In this document: positions 1-5,441 of the stretch, piece after piece
Numbering within the stretch: position 1 is the first letter of the stretch
How the letters are laid out: each line of letters opens with the position of its first letter
Assembly (NCBI GenBank): GCA_902773265.1
Contig: CACYDZ010000072.1
Span: forward strand, 1 to 6,191
DNA from: an uncultured Ruminococcus sp.
Lineage (GTDB): Bacteria; Bacillota; Clostridia; Oscillospirales; Acutalibacteraceae
Reading direction: 5' to 3'
DNA: 6,191 nucleotides
The notes under the pieces: generated by a model
Database searches by the model: none
Told to the model about the DNA's origin: nothing
The model's input: the letters and a program-made list of their open reading frames with translations, nothing else
Translations under genes and position numbers: made by a program

Positions 1-963
1 AAAAATATCTTCAAAGCGGTGATAAACCGCAATATTCAGCTTTGGCATATGGTGGGAAATTGTCCATATTCCCCCTGCCAGAGCTTCTTTTTCTGCCCCT
101 TCCACATCCATTTTAATATAGGATATTGCTGTATCTTTTCCCAGTTCATCAATCGTAATACTTTCTGTACAGATACCTTTTTTATCGCTTACTGTAGAAT
201 TACGTCCGCCGTTATCAGCAAACCATAAAGACTGTTCTCCTCTTTTCCAGATAAGTTTCTGATACGCAGTAATATTTTTCTTATCCGCAATATAACCGCA
301 CAATTTCCGATAAGTTTTCGGGTCAGGTTCAACGGCAATGATTTCCTTATAACCACCCGCATAGCGGATAAGTTCTTCAATGGTATCTCCACGATACGCT
401 CCTAAATCCATATAATTTTCATGAGAGGACAGTAACAGAATATCCTCAAACACCTCATCTTTACTGTCGAAAGTCTGAAACAGATTATCAGGATTTCCGC
501 TGTAATAAAACTGCAGTGCGTGACAATAGACTTCCCTTGAACGACTATCAGCCAACAATGTATAAGCAAGTTCTATTTTTTCTCTGTTTTCAGCAATAAA
601 ATTATCATCAAAAATCCCCTCCCCATATACGGGTACATTTGGTACAATGACATGATGGTTCAGGGAAAGCTTTCGGATATGTTCTATCACATTTGGTATC
701 TGTGTTCCGAAAGTAATGGCAATGATAAAATCATTCCCATACAGGTTTTCAAAATAACGCAGAGGCTGTACAGTAAAATTCTGATACTGCTGTCCTCTGA
801 TAAAATCATCACTTGCCATTACTCCACTACACGCAATATTTTTTTGTGCAAAAACTTTCAGCACCTTATCGGCACCATTACCCATACCGTAAAGAATAAT
901 CGGTTTCTGACTTCGTTTCAAATATTCCCATACATCTTCTCCAAAAAATGCTTTATCAAACAT
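1..963 (-). CDS. FkbM-family SAM-dependent methyltransferase, C-terminus cut by window edge
   Basis: The minus strand is open without a stop from an ATG at 961-963 to the left edge, giving 321 residues. The start is supported by GAGAGGAG seven bases upstream. Residues about 22-110 form a Rossmann-like N-terminal domain with a YGMGNGADK glycine motif at 25-33, as often precedes the methyltransferase domain in clostridial members. The methyltransferase core starts near 180: MDLGAYRGD at 185-193 is SAM-binding motif I, AVEPDP at 210-215 carries the acidic residue for the ribose, and IKMDVEGAE at 283-291 is the FkbM signature. The fragment stops just after AVYHRFEDIF, a segment normally near the end of the family, so perhaps 20-50 residues are missing. 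FkbM enzymes usually O-methylate sugars or small molecules, and the acceptor here cannot be read from sequence. It lies 50 bases downstream of a lipoprotein gene with no terminator between, so the two are probably co-transcribed. Confidence 0.9.
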   Translation of the reverse strand, partial: MFDKAFFGEDVWEYLKRSQKPIILYGMGNGADKVLKVFAQKNIACSGVMASDDFIRGQQYQNFTVQPLRYFENLYGNDFIIAITFGTQIPNVIEHIRKLSLNHHVIVPNVPVYGEGIFDDNFIAENREKIELAYTLLADSRSREVYCHALQFYYSGNPDNLFQTFDSKDEVFEDILLLSSHENYMDLGAYRGDTIEELIRYAGGYKEIIAVEPDPKTYRKLCGYIADKKNITAYQKLIWKRGEQSLWFADNGGRNSTVSDKKGICTESITIDELGKDTAISYIKMDVEGAEKEALAGGIWTISHHMPKLNIAVYHRFEDIF

Positions 964-1013
964 ATCCCCGCTCCTCTCAAACCTTGATTTACCGCTTCTG
1001 TCGGCTCAACTGT

Positions 1014-1475
1014 TTACTGAAAAAATTCATAAATACGATTGTTCTGTTTAAGATGAATTTTCTGTATCGTGCCATCTTCCGTTGAACAGACAATCTCCCC
1101 CATCGGCAAAGTATAAATAGCTGTCACATCATCATAATAAGTAATTTTTTCTTCAGCAGTACTGTCAATTTTTTCCAGAAAATCATGTAACTGCGATACA
1201 GCATTTTTCGGCAAGTCCGCACATGGTATATACTGTAACGCACCATACTTCACGGTAAGCTGTTTACCTTGATAATAATAACTTAACCCCTGTAACTGTT
1301 CAGGCTTATCATAATTGACACACAAAATACCTGTACCACTACAGGTAACACGATAAACTTCTTCCCCACACCTCACTTCTGCACTGAACTCCCTTTTTAT
1401 TGGCGACACTTCCACTTTTTTCTGACACGCTGTCAGAAAAATTCCCATCACTATCAACAATACCACTTTTTTCAT
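1014..1475 (-). CDS. Small lipoprotein, possible LolA/GerS-like fold
   Basis: This 153-residue protein begins with a lipoprotein signal: MKK, a hydrophobic stretch, then the lipobox LTAC with the lipidated cysteine at residue 17. The mature part is therefore probably anchored on the outer face of the membrane. The start has a GGGGGA-type ribosome binding site a few bases upstream. The body alternates short beta-strand-like segments (FSAEVRCGEEVYRV, GILCVNYDKPEQLQGL, YYYQGKQLTVKYGALQY), then a helical stretch near 105-120 and further strands. This pattern recalls clostridial proteins with a LolA-like half-barrel such as GerS, but that comparison is from the strand pattern only and is not a family assignment. 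No enzymatic motif is visible. It precedes the FkbM methyltransferase gene in the same direction. A specific function is not known. Confidence 0.85.
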   Translation of the reverse strand: MKKVVLLIVMGIFLTACQKKVEVSPIKREFSAEVRCGEEVYRVTCSGTGILCVNYDKPEQLQGLSYYYQGKQLTVKYGALQYIPCADLPKNAVSQLHDFLEKIDSTAEEKITYYDDVTAIYTLPMGEIVCSTEDGTIQKIHLKQNNRIYEFFQ

Positions 1476-1706
1476 TGTCTATCCCCCATTATCTTTTTTC
1501 ACTATCATATTCAATAAAAGTACACGCTAGCACTTGTTAATGCGTAATTATTCTGTTTTAAAATATGTTACCTCCGAACCCCAAAAGCCTTTAGGGTTTT
1601 GCAATATTCAGAATGATTACCAGAGTGTCAGCGATAACAATAAAAAGTTTTTTCTCCATTTTTTCAAAACAGTGAGTGAGGTTTTTAAGACCGACAGTCC
1701 TTAAAC
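1476..1706. other. Noncoding stretch between the 6S terminator and the lipoprotein gene
   Basis: No convincing gene lies here. Two inverted repeats are visible. At 1577-1598, AACCC(C)AAA pairs with TTT(A)GGGTT; the inner position is a G-U wobble in a minus-strand transcript but a C-A mismatch in a plus-strand one, so the fold favours minus-strand RNA. At 1684-1705, TTTAAG pairs with CTTAAA around a GAC/GTC core. Neither is followed by a clear T tract on the minus strand. The lipoprotein promoter must lie here. A TATGAT box near 1510 is the best -10 candidate but has no good -35 partner. Confidence 0.4.
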
Positions 1707-1737
1707 AAAAAAAGACACCTCATCAAAAAGAGAGGTG
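1707..1737 (-). terminator. Rho-independent terminator of the 6S RNA
   Basis: Read on the minus strand, CACCTC and GAGGTG form a six-pair stem, extended by two more pairs after a bulge, around a loop of five T. The stem is followed by TC and then seven T. It lies about 20 bases beyond the closing stem of the predicted 6S RNA, and so ends that transcript. Confidence 0.85.
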
Positions 1738-1756
1738 CAATAAATGGATATAAAAC

Positions 1757-1969
1757 GGAAATCCCGCCTAACCGTTAGGTGTGTATTATAACCTGCCTAC
1801 TAAAATAGCCAGGTGGGTACCTATCAGACAACATTACTGCTCCCAACTTCCGTATTGAATGGGCGAATATACGGGAGGTCTGCAAACCGTTGCTGAAATA
1901 TTTCGGTTCCCTCTTAAAATATTGTAGGGTTATATGGACACCAAACACGAATCAGGCAGGAAAAATCCG
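1757..1969 (-). ncRNA. ssrS: 6S RNA (RNA polymerase holoenzyme regulator)
   Basis: 6S RNA mimics an open promoter and binds the housekeeping RNA polymerase holoenzyme, lowering transcription in stationary phase. The minus strand folds as expected for this family. The ends form a closing stem: CCTGCCTGA at 1960-1952 pairs with TTAGGCGGG at 1771-1763, and GTTTGGTGT at 1946-1938 pairs with ACACACCTAAC with one mismatch. Inside is an unpaired central region containing CCTACAAT and AGAGGGAACC. GGGAACC (1911-1905) pairs with GGTACCC (1821-1815), CAGCAAC with GTTGTCTG, and CTCCC with GGGAG, making a long apical rod. A further hairpin, ACCTG...CAGGT, sits in the 3' side of the bulge, as in Firmicute 6S RNAs. 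The length of about 210 nt is typical. A terminator follows at 1707-1737. A TTAAAT box at 1976-1971 would start transcription close to the 5' arm but lacks a good -35. Exact ends are estimates. Confidence 0.8.
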
Positions 1970-2015
1970 AATTTAACAAGCAATCTTAAAAACAGTATAT
2001 GCACTTACTGAGGAA

Positions 2016-2306
2016 TTATTCCTCATCGAAAAGCTCTTCAAAACGACTTTCAAAAATCTCAGCAAGTTCATCACACAATGCTTCGTCTTCCACTTCGGTC
2101 AGTAACTCTTCGCCGTCTTCCTCAACGGTCTGGAAAATATAATATTCTCCTTCCGCTTCCAGCTGCTGCTCCGCCTCATCATACACAGGCAACAATGCAT
2201 AATAAACATGGTCATCTTTTTCGATACTGTCTATAATCTCAAAAGTATGTTCTTTGTTTTCATCATCAACCAATGTGATTAAATCAGGTTCATACTCATT
2301 TCTCAT
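2016..2306 (-). CDS. DUF1292 family acidic protein (YrzB-like)
   Basis: This is a 96-residue, strongly acidic protein. Its opening (ITLVDDENKEHTFEIIDSIEKDDHVYYALLP), then GEYYIFQTVEEDGEELLTEVEDEAL and an acidic helical tail, match the DUF1292 layout found throughout Firmicutes. It is soluble, with no signal or membrane segment. The molecular function is unknown. In Bacillus the relative YrzB lies near the Holliday junction resolvase gene yrrK (ruvX); no such neighbour is in this window. The ATG is preceded by AAAGGA about eleven bases upstream and by a good promoter at 2339-2367. The 15-base palindrome GAGGAATTATTCCTC (2010-2024) overlaps the stop codon but has no T tract, so read-through into the 6S RNA gene is possible. 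Confidence 0.9.
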   Translation of the reverse strand: MRNEYEPDLITLVDDENKEHTFEIIDSIEKDDHVYYALLPVYDEAEQQLEAEGEYYIFQTVEEDGEELLTEVEDEALCDELAEIFESRFEELFDEE

Positions 2307-2338
2307 AAGTAAATCAATCCTTTCAAATCTCTAAAGTT

Positions 2339-2367
2339 ATTTTAACCATTTTCCCCCCATAAGTCAA
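2339..2367 (-). promoter_or_regulatory. Sigma-A-type promoter of the DUF1292 gene
   Basis: On the minus strand, TTGACT (2367-2362) and TAAAAT (2344-2339) are separated by exactly 17 bases. Each box differs from the consensus by one base. Transcription would start near 2332, leaving a leader of about 26 nt with AAAGGA before the ATG. The spacer contains a run of six G, which is unusual in this A+T-rich region. Confidence 0.8.
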
Positions 2368-2445
2368 GTAAAAATTTATGAAAAAAAATAATTTGTTAAA
2401 ATTAAACAAAATGATAAATTTTTTAAAGTTTTTTTAAAAAAAGTA

Positions 2446-2473
2446 TTGACATTTACGAAAGATGTGTTATAAT
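2446..2473 (+). promoter_or_regulatory. Consensus sigma-A-type promoter of the large noncoding RNA
   Basis: TTGACA at 2446-2451 and TATAAT at 2468-2473 are both perfect consensus boxes, 16 bases apart. They are preceded by A and T tracts (about 2380-2445) like an UP element. Transcription would start near 2480. No reading frame of useful length follows, so this strong promoter appears to drive an RNA gene. It diverges from the DUF1292 promoter about 80 bases away. Confidence 0.85.
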
Positions 2474-2491
2474 AAGAACAACATAAAGAAA

Positions 2492-2721
2492 GAGGTTGAG
2501 TCCGATGAGAATTTCATAATTTCTTCAGTTCGGCACATTCGGAATTTGCAAAAGCGAGGTACATACCAATGAGAGCGTAAATTTGTTTCCGTAAAAATTT
2601 ACAGCGAGGTACACGCCAATGAGAATACAAGGATAAAACGGTCAGGACATTCCATTTACAGGATAACGACCAATACAAGACAGTTTATCTTTAACAAGAT
2701 GAGAGGCTTAGTCCAATGTAA
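2492..2721 (+). repeat. Degenerate direct repeats, consensus GAGGNNNANNCCRATGAGA, about 50-nt period
   Basis: Copies read GAGGTTGAGTCCGATGAGA (2492-2510), GAGGTACATACCAATGAGA (2556-2574), GAGGTACACGCCAATGAGA (2606-2624) and GAGGCTTAGTCCAATGTAA (2703-2721). A weaker copy, AGGATAACGACCAATACAA, lies at 2660-2678. The second and third copies share 22 bases with two differences and lie exactly 50 bases apart. The invariant part is AGG, six or seven variable bases, then CCRAT. All lie within the predicted large RNA, so the motif may be a repeated RNA module or a protein-binding site. Confidence 0.65.
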
Positions 2722-2975
2722 TACTCTGGTTTAGCGTAAGAGAAATTTCCGAAGTAGTTTCTGACGAAAGGAGCGAGCTGTATGTGCGAATTGGAACCTG
2801 AAAAATCAAGTGGCATTTGCCATAGAGCAAGTGTCATAGACTACGGTTGGAGCGGAGATATATCATAGAGAAAGTAAAAAAGAGTAAGCATAGAAAATAA
2901 TCACAGTGTATGTAGATTATATTTATCTTTGCTTTGATTTTAAACATTAAGTGGAAAACGAAAGTGATATATTAA

Positions 2976-3049
2976 CGCAAAGGTCGTATACAAGTCCTAC
3001 AATTTAATAGTGGATGGAAGATGTAAGAAAATTTGCATTGACCTTTGTG
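2976..3049 (+). other. Long stem-loop domain of the large RNA
   Basis: CGCAAAGGTC and GACCTTTGTG form ten pairs including one G-U, closing a 54-nt interior with a smaller possible helix (TCC..AC with GTGGA). A competing hairpin, GTGTTT/AAACAC (3047-3064), shares the last three bases of the 3' arm, so this region may switch between two folds. Confidence 0.6.
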
Positions 3050-3247
3050 TTTCAGCATAAACACCAATGGCTTCACAAGTGCGAAAGGCATTTGTGGTAT
3101 GGCACACGGTCATACAATCAAGTTAAGCATTAAGGAGAAATGCGTGTTCATTATCCGATGGTTTGCGGTGGTATAAATTCGTAGCCGAATGTACAGTTGG
3201 TAATATGCTTTATGGTTTTAGTATTCTTATTTCTGAAATAAATGATG

Positions 3248-3280
3248 ACCGACAGTGTGCATACTGTCGGTTGTTTTTTT
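3248..3280 (+). terminator. Rho-independent terminator of the large RNA
   Basis: ACCGACAGT and ACTGTCGGT form a perfect nine-pair stem around the loop GTGCAT, followed by TG and seven T. It reads on the plus strand and ends the transcript started near 2480. Confidence 0.92.
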
Positions 3281-3282
3281 GC

Positions 3283-3319
3283 AAAAAAACATTCCCAAAT
3301 ACAAAAGCATTTGGGAATG
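3283..3319 (-). terminator. Rho-independent terminator of htrA
   Basis: CATTCCCAAAT and ATTTGGGAATG form a perfect eleven-pair stem with an eight-base loop, and on the minus strand a run of seven T follows. It lies about 155 bases after the htrA stop codon. Those 155 bases hold no recognisable gene. It is only two bases from the T tract of the opposing terminator at 3248-3280, so the two convergent transcripts are insulated from each other. Confidence 0.88.
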
Positions 3320-3475
3320 TTAAACCATAAATGAACAAAAGCGTGGTTAAGAATACCTTCAATTTTATTCTTTGGCTTTACCTCAGAGTATCCTACAATC
3401 GCTTATTGCCTTTTGAACTTCTCCTTTTATACTCACGACTTTGGCAACCAGATTGTTAAGTAGTGTGCTGTCGTA

Positions 3476-5194
3476 TCAATCGCCGATGAGTGTAACGGTA
3501 ACTGTAAAATATTCTTTTTCATCACGGTTATTTTTATCTGTACGGCAGAGACTAAGAGATATGCTATCTCCTATCGAATAGTTATCCAGTGCCGCAAAAA
3601 GTTCATAGAAAGAATGAACTTCCGTACCATTAACTTTGGTAATCACATCACCGACTTTGATTTTTGTATTTTTGAGGGGGCTATCATCATCAATCTGCAT
3701 AATTTCGATACCTGATACGGTATTTTTAGATTTTGCTTGTATTTCTGAAATTTCTTTGCCGATAATCCCCAACTGCGGACGGTCTTTTACCATACCGTAC
3801 TTAATCAGACTGTCAGCGATACTTTTCACAGTAACGCTGGGAATAGCGAACCCCATACCTTCATATTGTGTATCAACAATTTTTATGGTATTGATACCCA
3901 CTACCTGACCATTAAGCGTTGCCAGAGGACCACCCGAATTTCCGGGATTGATAGCGGTATCTGTCTGGATGTAGGCATTGGCATTTCCCGACAGTGTACG
4001 GTCAAGAGCCGAAACAATACCTTTGGTAATAGAATTGGAATAAACACTCCCACCGGGACTGCCTATCGCTACAACATCCTGACCAACTTTAAGATTATCC
4101 GAACTGGTAAATACAGCGGGTAAGAAATCATCATTTGCTTCACATTTCAGAACGGCAATATCCGTTCTTGTGTCATTTCCCACCACGACCACTGAAAAAA
4201 CATCATTGTTTTTTGTGGTAATATAGACATTACTTTGCAGATTATCATTGATAACATGGCTGTTGGTAACAATATAACCGTCTTTACTGATAATAATCCC
4301 TGTTCCTTCCGAAACAGGGAGATTCTTTTGAGGCGTTTCATTTTTTTGATAAACCGACACCGAAACAACACTGACGGATAATTTTTCATAGGCTTTTTCG
4401 GTAGAACCCACAGAGGTATCTAATGTTTCCAGAGAAATTTCGGGACCGTCAGGGTCTGCATATTTTCCGATAACATCAGAATTTTTATCCTTGTCATGGC
4501 TGTTATCGGGAAGCTGATAATTTTTGTAAAAGTCCTCCCAGCTGAACCCTTTTTCATTTTTGGTACTCGTGGAAGAATTCCACCAGAACAATGCCACTGT
4601 TAAAGCTATTGCCATAGCGATAATTATGGTAAGTAAGACTTTAACGGATAAAGCCATTTTCCGTTTAGGGTCAGCTCCTTTGAAAGCATAATACCATCTG
4701 CCATTGATATAGTGAGTGGTTGCTCCATAAGGAACAGGTGTACCGTTATAGTATGGATAATAAGTCATATTCGGGTCAAACTGTGGTTGATTTTGTGGCG
4801 GAACATTTTGAGATGTAGTAAAGGTATTTTGTTGTGCATAAGGATTATTGGCAAAATTCGGTGGATAATTTTGTGGTATTGGCTGTTGTGGAATATTCGA
4901 CGGATAGTTTTGTCCCATCGGCGGTACATTCGGCGGATAATTTTGTGGTATTGGCTGTTGTGGAATATTCGGCGGATAGTTTTGTCCCATCGGCGGTACA
5001 TTCGGCAGATAATTTTGTGGCATTGGCTGTTGTGGAATATTCGGCGGATAGTTTTGTGGCATTGGCTGTTGCGGAACAGGTTCATTGATATTGTTCTGTT
5101 GAGGTAATTTTGTGAGTTGTTCTTCTGATACAGATACTTCTTTTGTGGGTGTATCATCGTGTGGGTACTGATTATTTTCGTCTGTAAAATTCAT
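3476..5194 (-). CDS. htrA: Membrane-anchored HtrA/DegP-like serine protease with PDZ domain
   Basis: HtrA proteases degrade misfolded proteins at the cell envelope. The 572-residue protein starts with a hydrophilic, proline-, glutamine- and asparagine-rich region. Residues 41-114 are repeats of PQQPxPQNYPPN and PPMGQNYPPN. A basic stretch (KRKM) and one membrane segment at about 180-204 follow, so the N-terminus is cytoplasmic and the protease is outside. After a linker, the trypsin-like domain (about 265-465) carries the full catalytic triad: His313 in TNSHVI, Asp345 in RTDIAVL and Ser420 in GNSGGPL. One PDZ domain (about 470-570) ends the protein. The family layout in Gram-positives is the same, but the N-terminal region here is unusually long. 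AAGGAG lies eleven bases before the ATG. The gene follows a histidine kinase gene after 247 bases of palindromes, and has its own terminator at 3283-3319. The two may be linked in envelope-stress regulation, which is inference. Confidence 0.95.
   Translation of the reverse strand: MNFTDENNQYPHDDTPTKEVSVSEEQLTKLPQQNNINEPVPQQPMPQNYPPNIPQQPMPQNYLPNVPPMGQNYPPNIPQQPIPQNYPPNVPPMGQNYPSNIPQQPIPQNYPPNFANNPYAQQNTFTTSQNVPPQNQPQFDPNMTYYPYYNGTPVPYGATTHYINGRWYYAFKGADPKRKMALSVKVLLTIIIAMAIALTVALFWWNSSTSTKNEKGFSWEDFYKNYQLPDNSHDKDKNSDVIGKYADPDGPEISLETLDTSVGSTEKAYEKLSVSVVSVSVYQKNETPQKNLPVSEGTGIIISKDGYIVTNSHVINDNLQSNVYITTKNNDVFSVVVVGNDTRTDIAVLKCEANDDFLPAVFTSSDNLKVGQDVVAIGSPGGSVYSNSITKGIVSALDRTLSGNANAYIQTDTAINPGNSGGPLATLNGQVVGINTIKIVDTQYEGMGFAIPSVTVKSIADSLIKYGMVKDRPQLGIIGKEISEIQAKSKNTVSGIEIMQIDDDSPLKNTKIKVGDVITKVNGTEVHSFYELFAALDNYSIGDSISLSLCRTDKNNRDEKEYFTVTVTLIGD
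4853..5074 (-). repeat. 72-bp tandem repeat encoding the proline-rich region of HtrA
   Basis: On the plus strand GGATAATTTTGTGG recurs at 4863 and 4935, and as a one-base variant at 5007, exactly 72 bases apart. The copies differ by only a few bases. Each unit encodes 24 residues made of PQNYPPNVPPMG and QNYPPNIPQQPI. Multiple long frames on both strands here are side effects of the repeat and not genes. The near identity suggests recent duplication and possible length variation between strains. Confidence 0.85.
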
Positions 5195-5224
5195 ACAAAC
5201 TCATTCTCCTTACCTTTAGTATGA

Positions 5225-5346
5225 CAAAATTTGCTTTGCAAATTTTGTTTTGTATTTTTGGGAGTTAAAGGGCTGCCACCCTTTAAAATCCTGCTGAGGG
5301 GTTTGCCACCCCTTAACCCCGCCCACTTTTTTGAAAAAAAGTGGAC
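5225..5346. repeat. Cluster of palindromes between kinase and htrA, probable dispersed intergenic repeat
   Basis: Four inverted repeats lie side by side: CAAAATTTGC/GCAAATTTTG (5225-5247, loop of three), TTAAAGGG/CCCTTTAA (5265-5286), AGGGGT/ACCCCT (5297-5313) and CCACTTTTTT/AAAAAAGTGG (5323-5344). The second and third share the loop sequence TGCCA. The G+C-rich blocks stand out from the A+T-rich surroundings. Similar GGGTGGCA-type intergenic units are, to my knowledge, scattered in genomes of related Clostridia, and chance reading frames in them are often annotated as hypothetical proteins. No T tract follows any stem, so they are not standard terminators. They could still lower or stabilise the downstream part of a kinase-htrA transcript. 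Confidence 0.6.
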
Positions 5347-5441
5347 AAAAAACTTTTCATTGTGTAAGCTGACTGTTGGATAATCATTTCGAAGATTTCT
5401 CATCACTTTGCTTTTTTAGAGTGATATGAAATTTTTCTTCT

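Larger units (their letters stand above)
2480..3280 (+). ncRNA. Large (about 800 nt) putative structured noncoding RNA, family not recognised
   Basis: A perfect promoter at the left and a strong terminator at the right bound about 800 nt with no open frame longer than some 30 codons on the plus strand. The 5' part (2492-2721) carries a motif like GAGGTACATACCAATGAGA in four clear copies and one degenerate copy, spaced 43-64 nt, alternating with hairpins such as GTAAATTT/AAATTTAC (2577-2602). The 3' part has strong stems: CGCAAAGGTC with GACCTTTGTG (2976-2985 and 3040-3049), CACAAGTGC with GCATTTGTG closed by GAAAG (3074-3096), GCATT/AATGC nested in ACAC/GTGT (3104-3147), and ATTCG/CGAAT (3177-3190). 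This architecture resembles the class of large ornate bacterial RNAs (OLE, GOLLD, ROOL), but I cannot match it to any of them by sequence. It is not RNase P RNA, tmRNA or SRP RNA by their conserved motifs. It could also be a long leader or an RNA encoding a very small peptide. Function unknown. Confidence 0.7.

Noticed and set aside
652..987. A 111-codon plus-strand frame
   Set aside because: It lies antisense to the FkbM methyltransferase gene, whose minus-strand frame shows family motifs and a good ribosome binding site.
1495..1550. TAGCACTT near the lipoprotein promoter region resembles a CIRCE half-site
   Set aside because: The second inverted half-site (GAGTGCTAA) at the required spacing is absent.
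1591..1659. A 22-codon hydrophobic minus-strand frame starting MEKKLFIVIADTL
   Set aside because: It has no clear ribosome binding site, its stop falls in a hairpin, and its length is within chance expectation.
2784..2868. Resemblance to self-splicing introns (GTGCG start as in group II; AGACTACGG and AGATATATC as in the group I core)
   Set aside because: No group II domain V hairpin follows, the group I P7 pairing does not form, the other core elements are missing, and there is no interrupted gene or intron-encoded protein.
3386..3475. The htrA frame continues about 30 codons beyond its TGA stop
   Set aside because: An open run of this length is expected by chance fairly often, and the PDZ domain already ends normally before the stop, so there is no sign of recoding.
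4712..5157. Several long reading frames on both strands overlapping the start of htrA
   Set aside because: They are mirror images of the 72-bp tandem repeat that encodes the proline-rich region of HtrA, with repetitive and implausible protein sequences and no start signals.
5191..5406. A 71-codon minus-strand frame between the kinase and htrA
   Set aside because: It is a translation of the palindrome cluster (segments like GGKPLSRILKGGSPLTP). It has no good ribosome binding site and overlaps the htrA start. It is best explained as noncoding repeat.
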